NCBI RefSeq assembly: GCF_902459615.1
Contig: NZ_CABPSA010000003.1
Span: forward strand, 186,001-250,000
Direction of reading: 5' to 3'
Length of the DNA: 64,000 nt
Origin: Pandoraea commovens
GTDB lineage: Bacteria; Pseudomonadota; Gammaproteobacteria; Burkholderiales; Burkholderiaceae
Both the position numbers and the translations under genes were made by a program. A model generated the notes under the pieces. The model saw only the letters and a program-made list of their open reading frames with translations. It searched no databases and was not told where the DNA came from. Of the stretch, positions 8,598-17,611 are shown piece after piece (within the stretch, counting starts at the first letter, position 1; each line of letters opens with the position of its first letter).

Positions 8598-9053
8598 CTA
8601 CAGAATGCCAATAATCTGGACTTCGAACACGATCGGCTGGCCCGCCAGCGGATGGTTGAAGTCGAACAATGCCCAGCCGTCGCCCAGTTCGCGCAGGATG
8701 CCCGCATAGCGGCCACCGCTCGGCGCGTTGAACTCGACCAGATCGCCAACGCTATATTCTTCCCCGAAGTTGCTGTTCTCCTGCAACGTCTTCATCGAGA
8801 CGCGTTGCAGCAGATCCGGATTGCGCGGGCCAAAGGCCTGCTCCGGTGCCAGCTCGACGCGGCGTCGCTCCCCCACGGTCATGCCCAGCATCGCCTGCTC
8901 CAGCGTCGGCGCCATCTGGCCGCCGCCCAGCTGCATCGTCGCAGGGGTGCCTTCGAAAGTGTTGACAATGTCCGCGCCATCGGGCGCGCCAATCCGGTAG
9001 TGGAGCGTCAGATAGGAATTGTCTTGAACCACGGGGGTTGCAACAGAACTCAT
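8598..9053 (-). CDS. fkpB: FKBP-type peptidyl-prolyl isomerase, SlpA/FkpB type
   Basis: A 151-residue cytoplasmic FKBP-fold prolyl isomerase/chaperone. The FKBP part includes YLTLHYRI at the start and [19 protein letters not shown] in the middle. After this the chain carries the inserted flap region ([13 protein letters not shown]) seen in SlpA proteins. The C-terminal [18 protein letters not shown] segment is the hallmark of the SlpA/SlyD group. No His-rich metal tail is present, which favours SlpA over SlyD. It is the first gene of a two-gene operon with ispH. Confidence 0.9.
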   Translation of the reverse strand: MSSVATPVVQDNSYLTLHYRIGAPDGADIVNTFEGTPATMQLGGGQMAPTLEQAMLGMTVGERRRVELAPEQAFGPRNPDLLQRVSMKTLQENSNFGEEYSVGDLVEFNAPSGGRYAGILRELGDGWALFDFNHPLAGQPIVFEVQIIGIL

Positions 9054-9240
9054 GGGGGTCTCACAGCAAGGTCAAGCTATTATTGTAAGCGACGACGCGT
9101 TGCGCGTCCGGCTCCCCATCAAAGCCGCCCCGAAATTTTCCCGTGGCGGCTTCCCGGTTTGTCTTTCCCTTGTCATCCGTGACACCCGCGATCATGCGCG
9201 TGGCCGTGTCCGATCATCGGTCCCCGATGCTGGAGTCGTC

Positions 9241-9915
9241 ATGTCCATCGCCCACTGGCCGCTCGCTGAGCGCCCTCGTGAAAAAATGCTGGCCCATGGG
9301 CCGAATGCCCTGTCCGATGCCGAATTGCTCGCCATCCTGCTGCGCACCGGTTCGCAAGGCCGCAACGCCGTCGAACTCGGGCGCGAGTTGCTGGCACGCA
9401 CCGGCTCGCTTGCCCGCCTGCTTGCCACCCCGTTCGAGACGCTGCGTCAGATACCGGGGCTTGGTCAGGCGAAGTCGCTCCAATTTCAGGCGGCCCTCGA
9501 AGTCGCGCGCCGCATGTTGCGCGAGGGAATGCAGTCGGGCTGCCTGCTCGATTCGCCCACCCGCGTGCGCGACTATCTGCGGCTCACGTTGCAGGATATG
9601 TCTCGCGAGCGCTTCGTCTGCCTGTTTCTGGATGCAGCACATCGGCTGGTCGGCACGCGCATCATGTTCGAGGGCACACTCACCCAGACATGCGCCTACC
9701 CGAGGGAAATCGTGCGTGCAGCGCTGGACCTTCATGCGGCTGCCATCATCGTGGCCCACAATCACCCGTCCGGCATCCCGACGCCAAGTGCAGCCGATCT
9801 TGCGCTCACGCGTCAACTGGGCGATGCACTGGCCCTGCTGGAGATCCGTCTGCTCGATCATTTCATCGTGGCGGGAGACACCGTCTACTCAATGGCCGAG
9901 GGCGGTGAACTGTGA
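9241..9915 (+). CDS. radC: RadC-family (JAB/MPN metalloprotease-like) protein
   Basis: A 224-residue RadC protein. A helix-hairpin-helix-like part lies near residue 70-80 (IPGLGQAKS). The C-terminal JAB1/MPN domain has the zinc-binding HNHPSG (His about 173 and 175) and Asp about 186 (SAADLALT). Its historical link to DNA repair is not well supported, and its biochemical role is unsettled. The frame is open upstream to 9052, but the ATG at 9241 gives the normal family length and N-terminus (HWPLAERPREK), so the longer form is rejected. It is divergent from fkpB. Confidence 0.93.
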   Translation: MSIAHWPLAERPREKMLAHGPNALSDAELLAILLRTGSQGRNAVELGRELLARTGSLARLLATPFETLRQIPGLGQAKSLQFQAALEVARRMLREGMQSGCLLDSPTRVRDYLRLTLQDMSRERFVCLFLDAAHRLVGTRIMFEGTLTQTCAYPREIVRAALDLHAAAIIVAHNHPSGIPTPSAADLALTRQLGDALALLEIRLLDHFIVAGDTVYSMAEGGEL

Positions 9916-10050
9916 CGTGGAACAACACCCTGCACACAAATTCGGCAACCGGGTCGCTTTCGGGCCCGGCTTACGCTATACTCCTTCCCTTCCCGAATCT
10001 CCGACAGACGTTTCCCGCCAGGGACTCACGTCCTACATCGACTAAAGCGA

Positions 10051-10080
10051 TTGATTTGTCTGGGATTTTTGTGGTATTAT
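10051..10080 (+). promoter_or_regulatory. rpmB: Strong sigma-70 promoter of rpmB-rpmG
   Basis: TTGATT at 10051-10056 and TATTAT at 10075-10080, separated by 18 bp, lie about 60 bp before the rpmB start, as expected for a ribosomal protein operon. A T-rich stretch fills the spacer. Confidence 0.65.
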
Positions 10081-10139
10081 CGCGGTCTGTCTTTTCGACT
10101 CACCTTTTTTTACACAGAATTCTGGGTTAGGAGTGCTTC

Positions 10140-10373
10140 ATGGCACGCGTATGTCAAGTGACCGGGAAAGCGCCGATGGTCGGCAACAACGTTTCCCACG
10201 CCAACAACAAAACCAAGCGTCGTTTCCTCCCGAACTTGCAAAATCGCCGGTTCTGGGTTGAGAGCGAAAACCGCTTTGTGCGTCTGCGTCTTTCGAACGC
10301 CGGCTTGCGCCTGATCGATAAGGTCGGCATCGATGTCGTTCTCGCGGACCTGCGTTCGCGTAACGCCATCTAA
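10140..10373 (+). CDS. rpmB: 50S ribosomal protein L28
   Basis: A 77-residue basic ribosomal protein beginning [20 protein letters not shown], the highly conserved L28 N-terminus, and ending with the [17 protein letters not shown] segment. TAGGAG lies six bases before the ATG. It is followed 15 bp later by rpmG, the common bacterial L28-L33 pair of the large subunit. Confidence 0.97.
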   Translation: MARVCQVTGKAPMVGNNVSHANNKTKRRFLPNLQNRRFWVESENRFVRLRLSNAGLRLIDKVGIDVVLADLRSRNAI

Positions 10374-10388
10374 GTTTAGGAGCTCATC

Positions 10389-10556
10389 ATGGCAAAAGGC
10401 GCTCGCGACAAGATCAAACTGGAATCGACCGCAGGCACGGGTCATTTCTACACGACCACCAAGAACAAGCGTACCCATCCGGAAAAGATGGCTATCAGCA
10501 AGTTCGACCCGGTGGCTCGTAAGCACGTCGAATACAAAGAAACCAAGATCAAATAA
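10389..10556 (+). CDS. rpmG: 50S ribosomal protein L33
   Basis: A short 55-residue gene, begun by an ATG with AGGAG six bases upstream. The product starts [20 protein letters not shown] and contains [12 protein letters not shown], the conserved L33 core, ending [11 protein letters not shown]. It lacks the CxxC zinc motifs of the C+ form, so it is the zinc-free type. It is co-transcribed with rpmB and closed by a strong terminator. Confidence 0.96.
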   Translation: MAKGARDKIKLESTAGTGHFYTTTKNKRTHPEKMAISKFDPVARKHVEYKETKIK

Positions 10557-10572
10557 GATCAACAGGTTTCAT

Positions 10573-10625
10573 CGCAGTAGCTTGCTACTGCGTTCAATAC
10601 CCCGCCTCTGGCGGGGTATTTTCGT
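10573..10625 (+). terminator. Terminator of rpmB-rpmG
   Basis: The stem AATACCCCGC / GCGGGGTATT (10596-10620) is followed by TTTT. A second perfect hairpin, GCAGTAG-cttg-CTACTGC (10573-10590), sits directly upstream and may protect the 3' end. Confidence 0.85.
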
Positions 10626-10649
10626 TTACGCGTCCCGAAAAGTGCACCG

Positions 10650-10664
10650 CTACGCTATGCGTAG
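10650..10664. promoter_or_regulatory. nadB: Inverted repeat upstream of nadB, candidate operator
   Basis: CTACGC-tat-GCGTAG is a perfect 6-bp-arm repeat 135 bp before the nadB start and 65 bp before a TATACT -10-like sequence (10729-10734). NAD genes are often under a dedicated repressor, but the protein cannot be named from here. Confidence 0.35.
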
Positions 10665-10799
10665 TCTTTGCAAGCACGATTTCCCCGATGTGCGCATAGG
10701 GTCATGTGCCACGCGCGTATTGACTCGCTATACTGGGTCCTCTCCCATTACGAGGATCGCGCTCGTGTCGTCGCGTCGATCCCAGACACCGCGCGTATC

Positions 10800-12404
10800 A
10801 TGAATTTCGATGTTGTCATCGTCGGCAGCGGGCTCGCCGGCCAGTCCGTCGCCCTGCATCTGGCCAATACCTGCCGTGTGGCGCTCGTCGCCAAACGTCC
10901 GATGCCCGAAGGTGCGAGCGACTGGGCACAGGGCGGCATTGCCGCCGTACTGGATTCGACCGACAGCGTCGACGAGCATGTCGCCGACACCCTGATCGCT
11001 GGCGCAGGCCTCTGCGACGAAGCAGCCACGCGATTCATCGTCGAACACAGCCGCGAAGCCATCGAGTGGCTCATCGAACAGGGCGTACCTTTTACCCGTG
11101 ACTCAGAGGCCGAACTCGGTTTTCACCTGACGCGCGAAGGCGGACATAGCCACCGACGCATCATTCACGCCGCCGACGCCACCGGGCATGCCGTCATCGC
11201 CACGCTCACCGAGCGCGTGCGCAAACATCCGAACATCACGCTGTTCGAGAATCACTTCGCCGTCGATCTGATCACCTCCGATCGCGCCGACGACGCGCCC
11301 ACAGTCGGCCGTCACTGTCAGGGCTTGTACGTTCAGGATCTCGGCACCGGCGAGGTGCACGCCATGACGGCCCGGCATACGGTGCTGGCCACCGGCGGTG
11401 CGGGCAAGGTCTATCTCTATACGACGAACCCCGATACGGCCACCGGCGACGGTATTGCCATGGCGTCGCGCGCAGGTTGCCGCATAGCGAACATGGAGTT
11501 CATCCAGTTTCACCCGACGTGCCTCTACCATCCGTACGCCAAGTCGTTCCTGATCTCGGAAGCCGTGCGCGGTGAAGGCGGCCGCCTGGTGCTGCCCGAC
11601 GGCACCCGCTTCATGCTGCAACACGACCCGCGCGCCGAACTGGCACCGCGTGACATCGTCGCCCGCGCCATCGACTTTGAGATGAAAAAGCACGGCCTCG
11701 ACTGCGTTTATCTCGACATCAGCCACCAAAGTCCCGAGTTCCTGCGCGAGCATTTCCCGACGATTCTGGCGCGCTGCGCAGAGCTGGGCATCGACATCAC
11801 GAAGCAGCCGATTCCGGTCGTACCCGCAGCGCACTACACCTGCGGCGGAGTGGTGACCGATATGCGCGGCCGCACCGATCTGCCGGGGCTTTATGCCGTC
11901 GGGGAAGCGACATGCACGGGTCTGCACGGCGCGAACCGACTTGCCAGCAACTCCCTGCTGGAGTGCATTGTGCTGGGGAAGGCGGCGGCAGAAGATATCC
12001 AACGGGACGAAGCCAAACATCCGCCCACCACCGATGCGCCCGCCTGGGACGAAAGCCGCGTCTCGGATGCGGATGAAGAAGTCGTCGTCGCCCACAATTG
12101 GGACGAGCTGCGCCGCATGATGTGGAACTACGTCGGTATCGTGCGCACGACCAAGCGACTGGAGCGCGCGCAGCATCGCATTGCCCTGCTGCGCGAGGAG
12201 ATCGCCGAGTACTACGCGAATTTCCGCGTCAGCCGGGATTTGCTTGAGCTTCGGAATCTGGTGGACGTCGCGTCGCTGATCGTCGATAGCGCGTTGTCGC
12301 GTCGCGAAAGCCGGGGACTGCACTTCTCCCGCGACTTCCCCGATACGCTGCCGAAGGCGCTGCCGACGGTGATTTCGCCACCGCTGCCGCGCCGCAAGCG
12401 GTAA
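10800..12404 (+). CDS. nadB: L-aspartate oxidase NadB
   Basis: FAD enzyme that oxidises L-aspartate to iminoaspartate, the first step of de novo NAD synthesis. It has an N-terminal dinucleotide fold (VVIVGSGLAGQSVAL), DWAQGGIA, the conserved EGGHSHRRIIHAADATG substrate region, FHPTCLY and HYTCGGV, and a C-terminal helical domain. The ATG at 10800 gives 534 residues, the family length; an open frame upstream from 10668 has no FAD-fold continuation and is discounted. The partner enzymes NadA and NadC are encoded next door on the other strand. Confidence 0.96.
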   Translation: MNFDVVIVGSGLAGQSVALHLANTCRVALVAKRPMPEGASDWAQGGIAAVLDSTDSVDEHVADTLIAGAGLCDEAATRFIVEHSREAIEWLIEQGVPFTRDSEAELGFHLTREGGHSHRRIIHAADATGHAVIATLTERVRKHPNITLFENHFAVDLITSDRADDAPTVGRHCQGLYVQDLGTGEVHAMTARHTVLATGGAGKVYLYTTNPDTATGDGIAMASRAGCRIANMEFIQFHPTCLYHPYAKSFLISEAVRGEGGRLVLPDGTRFMLQHDPRAELAPRDIVARAIDFEMKKHGLDCVYLDISHQSPEFLREHFPTILARCAELGIDITKQPIPVVPAAHYTCGGVVTDMRGRTDLPGLYAVGEATCTGLHGANRLASNSLLECIVLGKAAAEDIQRDEAKHPPTTDAPAWDESRVSDADEEVVVAHNWDELRRMMWNYVGIVRTTKRLERAQHRIALLREEIAEYYANFRVSRDLLELRNLVDVASLIVDSALSRRESRGLHFSRDFPDTLPKALPTVISPPLPRRKR

Positions 12405-12431
12405 GTCACGCGCTCAACCGATCACGCAAAC

Positions 12432-12465
12432 AAAAAGGCCGCAGGGTCAAACCTGCGGCCTTTTT
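12432..12465. terminator. Bidirectional terminator between nadB and nadC
   Basis: The perfect stem AAAAAGGCCGCAGG / CCTGCGGCCTTTTT with a six-base loop carries A- and T-runs on both sides and lies between convergent genes. Confidence 0.9.
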
Positions 12466-12506
12466 GCTTGCCACGCTATTTCAGCGCGGCGGATTGATCG
12501 AGACGA

Positions 12507-13409
12507 TTACCCCACCGTCTCCAGAATCCGCATGGAGAAGTCGGTCGCACGGACATCCTTCGTCAGCCCGCCGATGGAAATACGGTCGACGCCCGTCTCC
12601 GCAATCGCACGCACCGTTTCAAGATTGATGCCGCCCGACGCTTCCAGTACAGCACGTCCATCCGAGATGCGCGCCGCTTCACGCATCATTTCCAGCGTGA
12701 AGTTGTCGAGCAGGATCGACGTTGCGCCGCATTCGAGCGCCGTCGCCAACTCTTCCAGCGACTCCACTTCGATCTGGACGGACGCTCCGTCAGCCAGACG
12801 ATCGGCGTTTGCCAGTACCTGACGAATGCCGCCAGCGGCCGCGATGTGATTCTCTTTGATCAGAATGCCGTCGTAGAGCGCGAGACGTTGGTTCGTCCCG
12901 CCGCCAACGAGCACCGCAAACTTCTGTGCGAGGCGTAGGCCAGGCAAGGTCTTGCGCGTATCGAGCACGCGTGCCTTGGTGCCCTCCACGATATCCGCAT
13001 ACCGGCGCACGGAGGTCGCAACGCCAGAGAGCATCTGAAGGAAGTTCATCGACGTGCGCTCACCCGTGAGCAACGCACGCGCCGGACCCTGGATGTCGCA
13101 CACCACCGAATCGGGCGCCATGCGCTCGCCTTCGCGGTAGTGCCACTGCACGCGTACGGACGCGTCCACGCCCTGCATGCAGCGCTCGAACCAGCGCACA
13201 CCGCAAAGCACGGCCGACTCGCGCACGATGATGCGCGCATGCGCCATTTCATCCGGCGGCACCAGCAGGCCCGTCAGGTCACCGCTGCCGATGTCTTCGT
13301 CCAGCGCATCGCGCACATTGCGCGTCATTGCCGCTTCGATCGGTTCGCCGAAAACGGCGAATTCAGGGGAGAGTGCCTCGGCAGTGCTCAACGTTTTCGA
13401 TTGCGTCAT
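12507..13409 (-). CDS. nadC: Nicotinate-nucleotide pyrophosphorylase NadC
   Basis: Quinolinate phosphoribosyltransferase, third step of de novo NAD synthesis: converts quinolinate and PRPP to nicotinate mononucleotide. 300 residues. The conserved DEDIGSGDLT N-terminus, MNFLQMLSGVAT, VLDTRKTLPGLR (with the phosphate-binding Arg and Lys), GGGTNQRLALYDGILIKENH and EASGGINLETV motifs are all present. Its ATG shares its A with the TAA stop of nadA, so it is translationally coupled to nadA. Confidence 0.96.
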   Translation of the reverse strand: MTQSKTLSTAEALSPEFAVFGEPIEAAMTRNVRDALDEDIGSGDLTGLLVPPDEMAHARIIVRESAVLCGVRWFERCMQGVDASVRVQWHYREGERMAPDSVVCDIQGPARALLTGERTSMNFLQMLSGVATSVRRYADIVEGTKARVLDTRKTLPGLRLAQKFAVLVGGGTNQRLALYDGILIKENHIAAAGGIRQVLANADRLADGASVQIEVESLEELATALECGATSILLDNFTLEMMREAARISDGRAVLEASGGINLETVRAIAETGVDRISIGGLTKDVRATDFSMRILETVG

Positions 13410-14542
13410 TATGCGGGGCCTACACCGGAAAAGAGTGCGCCGTCGCGCGCGAAATCACCGCTGGCGCGCACGTTCTGTTTGCGCGATTCAGCGAACGTCA
13501 GCATACGGTCGATACAGGTATGGGCGCGACGGCCGATCTCCGGATCGACGTGAATTTCGTTCGCCCCGGTCTCCAGCACGTCGGCAAGATTTTGCAGGCT
13601 GTTCATCGCCATCCAAGGGCAGTGCGCGCAGCTCTTGCACGTGGCGCTGTTGCCCGCCGTCGGCGCTTCGATAAAGCGCTTGCCCGGCGCTGCGGCGCGC
13701 ATCTTGTGGAGAATACCGTTGTCGGTCGCCACGATGAACTCGGTGGCATCCATGGTCTGCGCCGCCGTGATCATTTGCGAGGTCGAACCGACCACGTCCG
13801 CCAGCTCGACGACCGCGGCAGGCGACTCCGGGTGCACCAGCACCTTGGCGTTCGGGTATTCGCGGCGCAGCAGTTCAAGTTCAGTGCCCTTGAACTCGTC
13901 GTGTACGAGACAAGCGCCCTGCCACAACAACATGTCGGCCCCGGTCTGCTTCTGGACGTAGCTGCCCAGATGTCGGTCCGGTGCCCAGAGAATCTTCTTA
14001 CCCTGCGCGTGCAGATGCGCCACGATTTCGAGGCCGATGGACGACGTCACCATCCAGTCGGCACGCGCCTTCACGGCGGCACTCGTGTTCGCATAGACGA
14101 CGACCGTGCGATCCGGATGCGCATCGCAGAATGCGGCGAACTCATCTGCCGGACAGCCCAGATCGAGCGAACAGGTCGCGTCGAGATCGGGCATCAAAAT
14201 GCGCTTTTCGGGACTCAGAATCTTCGACGTCTCGCCCATGAAACGCACGCCGGCCACCACGAGCGTCTTGGCGGCATGATTCCGGCCGAAACGCGCCATT
14301 TCGAGCGAATCGGCCACGCAGCCGCCGGTCTCTTCGGCGAGATCCTGCAGGTCGGAATCGACGTAATAGTGCGCCACCAACACGGCGTCTCGCTCAACGA
14401 GCAAACGCTTGATCTTGGCCTTGAGCGCCGCGCGTTCCTCCTGCGACGGCGCATCCGGGACACGCGCCCAGGCGTGGGCTACGCACGTGGCGCCACTCGA
14501 TGCGGGGCGCTCGAATTCTACGGATTTAAGTGAGGCATTCAT
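13409..14542 (-). CDS. nadA: Quinolinate synthase NadA
   Basis: [4Fe-4S] enzyme that condenses iminoaspartate with dihydroxyacetone phosphate to quinolinate. 377 residues from the ATG at 14542; the frame is open up to 14611, but that part runs through a terminator hairpin. Seen motifs: [40 protein letters not shown], and the Cys-rich segment [10 protein letters not shown] near residue 295. It overlaps nadC by one base. Only about 30 bp separate its start from the upstream hairpin, so its promoter may lie within or above that hairpin. Confidence 0.95.
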   Translation of the reverse strand: MNASLKSVEFERPASSGATCVAHAWARVPDAPSQEERAALKAKIKRLLVERDAVLVAHYYVDSDLQDLAEETGGCVADSLEMARFGRNHAAKTLVVAGVRFMGETSKILSPEKRILMPDLDATCSLDLGCPADEFAAFCDAHPDRTVVVYANTSAAVKARADWMVTSSIGLEIVAHLHAQGKKILWAPDRHLGSYVQKQTGADMLLWQGACLVHDEFKGTELELLRREYPNAKVLVHPESPAAVVELADVVGSTSQMITAAQTMDATEFIVATDNGILHKMRAAAPGKRFIEAPTAGNSATCKSCAHCPWMAMNSLQNLADVLETGANEIHVDPEIGRRAHTCIDRMLTFAESRKQNVRASGDFARDGALFSGVGPA

Positions 14543-14574
14543 TTTCGCGTGGCCCGAGGGGGACCGGGAATGAC

Positions 14575-14598
14575 AAAACCCCGCCGTGGCGGGGTTTC
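14575..14598 (-). terminator. Terminator of the desaturase gene, just ahead of nadA
   Basis: The stem AAACCCCGC / GCGGGGTTT with a four-base loop is followed by T residues on the minus strand. It ends desaturase transcription but also lies 33 bp upstream of the nadA start on the same strand. Confidence 0.75.
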
Positions 14599-14635
14599 GA
14601 TTATGCGTCAAAAACAGATTTCTGGCTGAACCCGT

Positions 14636-15832
14636 TCACGCGTAGCGGCGCAGACGCGTCGCGAATTCCTGCAATGCGTGAATGCCGCTTTGCTCGGCGC
14701 GATGGCACCAGTTCTGCAACTGACCCAGCAACTGCTCGCGCGAAGCGTTCGAACGGTCCCAGATACCGGCCAGTTCGCGACGCAGTTCGTAATACGTCTT
14801 CACGGCGTTGCTGTGCGCGAAGATCTCGCCCAGTTGCTGCTTCTGCGGCTCTTGCAGCGATGCTTCGTCGTGATGCAGCCACTTGCGCGCACCGCGGAAC
14901 AGCTGATATTCGCCATGCTGACGCTTGTCCTTGAAGCGCGCCAGTTCTTCACCGTAGGCACGCTGGAAGGTCTTCGCGTAACGCGCCATCACTTCATAGC
15001 GGTTCGAGAGCACGGCCTGCAACGTATCGTCGTCGCATGCCGCCTTGATCTTCGCGAGCTTCGGCGTCGGTGCAACCTTCTTCACCTTGGCCAGGCCCAC
15101 AAACGACAGCGTACGGATGTACAGCCAGCCGATGTCGAATTCGTACCACTTGTTCGACAGCTTGGCCGACGTGGCGTACGTGTGGTGGTTGTTATGCAGC
15201 TCTTCGCCGCCGATGATGATGCCCCACGGCAGCAGGTTCGTCGACGCATCGGCGCAATTGAAGTTGCGGTAGCCCCAGTAGTGACCCAGACCGTTGATCA
15301 CGCCAGCGGCCCAGAACGGGATCCACACCATCTGCACAGCCCACACGGTCAGACCGAGGGCACCGAACAGTGCGATGTTGATGATCATCATCATGCTGAT
15401 ACCCAGAATCGGGTAACGCTTGTAGATGTTGTTCTCGATCCAGTCGTTCGGCGTGCCGTGGCTGAACTTGCGCAGCGTTTCTTCGTTCTTCGCTTCAGCG
15501 CGATAGAGTTCGGCGCCTTCGGCCAGCACCTTCCACAGGCCGCGCGTTTGCGGGCTGTGCGGGTCTTCCGGCGTTTCGCACTTAGCGTGGTGCTTGCGGT
15601 GAATCGCAGCCCACTCGCTCGTGATCATGCCCGTGGTCATCCACAGCCAGAAACGGAAGAAATGGGCGACGATCGGATGCACGTCGAGCGCGCGGTGCGC
15701 CTGGCAACGATGCAGATAGATGGTCACACCGGCGATCGTCACATGGGTGACGGCCAACGTGTAGAAGAAAATCTTCCAGCCGCTCCAGTCGAGCAGACCG
15801 GTCGAGAGAAATCCAAGGAGACTGTCCAGCAA
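14636..15832 (-). CDS. Acyl-CoA/acyl-lipid delta-9-type fatty-acid desaturase
   Basis: Integral-membrane di-iron desaturase of 398 residues that introduces a double bond into acyl chains. The three histidine boxes are present: HRCQAHR (about residue 41), HRKHHA (about 78) and HNNHHTY (about 219). Hydrophobic segments flank them. After the last box comes a long, charged, mostly helical C-terminal part (from about residue 260) found in proteobacterial relatives of stearoyl-CoA desaturase. It would need an external electron donor, which is not encoded nearby. Single-gene unit with its own terminator. Confidence 0.9.
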   Translation of the reverse strand: MLDSLLGFLSTGLLDWSGWKIFFYTLAVTHVTIAGVTIYLHRCQAHRALDVHPIVAHFFRFWLWMTTGMITSEWAAIHRKHHAKCETPEDPHSPQTRGLWKVLAEGAELYRAEAKNEETLRKFSHGTPNDWIENNIYKRYPILGISMMMIINIALFGALGLTVWAVQMVWIPFWAAGVINGLGHYWGYRNFNCADASTNLLPWGIIIGGEELHNNHHTYATSAKLSNKWYEFDIGWLYIRTLSFVGLAKVKKVAPTPKLAKIKAACDDDTLQAVLSNRYEVMARYAKTFQRAYGEELARFKDKRQHGEYQLFRGARKWLHHDEASLQEPQKQQLGEIFAHSNAVKTYYELRRELAGIWDRSNASREQLLGQLQNWCHRAEQSGIHALQEFATRLRRYA

Positions 15833-16149
15833 AATATCACTCCAAACTAATCAATACGGTAGGCATCACGGCTAAGCATCGAAATGTGCCGTGTCTTGTC
15901 TTGTCGGGCCGAAGCGGCCGATGTGGACATAGGCCGTCGCGTCAGGTCTCGTTCTTGCGCTCGCTTGACGCTTCGATTCGCTGGAGGTCGGCAAGTTGCG
16001 GATGCCGGTGCGATATGGGCGGTAAACGTGCCAGTGAACGTCTGGTTTTATGGTTTGGGACGCATTTTACCCGACGGACCGTTGCCCGTGTGTCGCCTTG
16101 CAGCCACGCAATTTGTCGCAGGTCAACCCGTCGGCTTAGGGAAAAGGGT
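15833..16149. other. Gap between desaturase and MscS-type gene
   Basis: 317 bp with no supported gene. It must hold the desaturase promoter and the 3' end of the channel gene transcript. A short hairpin GGCCG-aag-CGGCC lies near 15907-15920. Plus-strand open frames here are antisense extensions without start context. Confidence 0.6.
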
Positions 16150-17592
16150 CTATCGGGCCGTCTTTCCAGCGTCATCCGCCTGTGGCAAGGGCGTTTGGGG
16201 CGTCGCATTGGCCGAATCCGGCAATTCGCGCGCCCTCTCCGGCGAAACGGGGCCATCGACCGGCAGATGAGGGGCTTGCGCAGGAATCCCATCCGCCCAG
16301 TCGTTCAGGATACGTATTTCGCGCTGAGCATACGGAATTTCAATACCGTGCTCACGAAATGTGCGCCAAATCCGCAAATTGATGGTGGAGCGGATGGCGC
16401 CGCTGCCTTGCGCCGGATCCTGCACCCAAAATCCCATTTCCAGATCCATCCCATCGGCACCGAAGTTCAGCAACAGCGCCGAGGGGGGCGGATCCGCAAG
16501 CACGCGAGGAATGTCTTCGGCCGCCTTGAGCATGAGCGACATCGCCAGTTCGACGTCCGCGCTATACGCGACCTGCACGTTCACTTTGGCGCGTCCCCGG
16601 GTCTCGGTGAACGAATGGTTCTGCACGACGTTCGTCACCAGTTGCTCGTTCGGCACCAGCGCTTCCACGCCATCAAGCCCGCGCACGACCGAGTACCGCG
16701 TGTTGATTTGCGAGACGGTGCCGTGATACGTCGACACCGTGATCAGGTCGCCGATGCGCACGGACCGGTCCAGCAGGATGATGAAGCCCGACACGAGGTT
16801 CGAGGCGATCTTCTGCAAACCGAACCCTAACCCCACGCCAAGCGCGCCGCCGAACACGCCCAGCACGGTGATGTCGATGCCGACAAACGACAACGTCGCG
16901 AGCACGGCGATCAGCGTCAGCAGGCCCTTGACCACACGCGAGAGCACCACCTTCAGGTTGCCGTCGAGCGTGGTCGTGCGCATGATCCGGTCTTCGATCA
17001 GCGAGCCGACCCACATCGCCAGCACCAGCGTCACGCCGATCCAGAGCAGGCCGGACAGCATCGAGAGCAACGTCAGATGGCTTGAGCCGACCGCGAACTT
17101 CACGCCGGCGAGCCACTTGAGGATGTCGTCGTGCACACCCAGCACGTAGGCGAGCATCGAGAACCAGGCGAGCGTCGTGAACACCCGCTCGAACACCTTG
17201 AGCAGCCCAGAAGCATGGGGCGACGAGGCGAACAGCCTGCGGGCGAAGTAGAACGCGAGATAGATGAGCGCAGTGCCGAATAACGGGACTTCCGCGAGCA
17301 TCAGCAGCGAGACGTGCGTGTATTCCTGAAGCACCACGCGCGTGAGCGCCACGCACATCCAGCCGAACATCGGGAAGAACGAGCGGCGCAGGCTCGACGA
17401 GCCCGCGCGGCGTGCAGGTGCGACGCGCTCGAAATGGCGGTCGAGGCGACCGATCATCCAGCGACGCAACAGAAGGGCGACGGCGAGCGCGCCCACGAGG
17501 GCGACGATCTGCCAGATGATCTGCGGATCGCCGAAGTCGCGAACGACATCCCGCACCAACCGCGCGAAAGCCGGACTTTCCTGCATCGCCAT
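16150..17592 (-). CDS. MscS-family mechanosensitive ion channel
   Basis: A 480-residue inner-membrane protein of the small-conductance mechanosensitive channel family. Several N-terminal hydrophobic segments precede the pore helix: GVFGGALGVGLGFGLQKIASNLVSGF is the Gly/Ala-packed TM3 and its kink. The beta domain follows, with RSVRIGDLITV and a YSVVRGLDGVEALVPNEQL segment, then a mixed C-terminal domain and a Pro/Ala-rich tail of about 40 residues. Larger than E. coli MscS because of extra N-terminal membrane spans. It starts 19 bp downstream of rsmB and may be the last gene of purN-rsmB-mscS. Confidence 0.9.
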   Translation of the reverse strand: MAMQESPAFARLVRDVVRDFGDPQIIWQIVALVGALAVALLLRRWMIGRLDRHFERVAPARRAGSSSLRRSFFPMFGWMCVALTRVVLQEYTHVSLLMLAEVPLFGTALIYLAFYFARRLFASSPHASGLLKVFERVFTTLAWFSMLAYVLGVHDDILKWLAGVKFAVGSSHLTLLSMLSGLLWIGVTLVLAMWVGSLIEDRIMRTTTLDGNLKVVLSRVVKGLLTLIAVLATLSFVGIDITVLGVFGGALGVGLGFGLQKIASNLVSGFIILLDRSVRIGDLITVSTYHGTVSQINTRYSVVRGLDGVEALVPNEQLVTNVVQNHSFTETRGRAKVNVQVAYSADVELAMSLMLKAAEDIPRVLADPPPSALLLNFGADGMDLEMGFWVQDPAQGSGAIRSTINLRIWRTFREHGIEIPYAQREIRILNDWADGIPAQAPHLPVDGPVSPERARELPDSANATPQTPLPQADDAGKTAR

Positions 17593-17611
17593 ATCCTTCT
17601 ATCTCTTCTTG

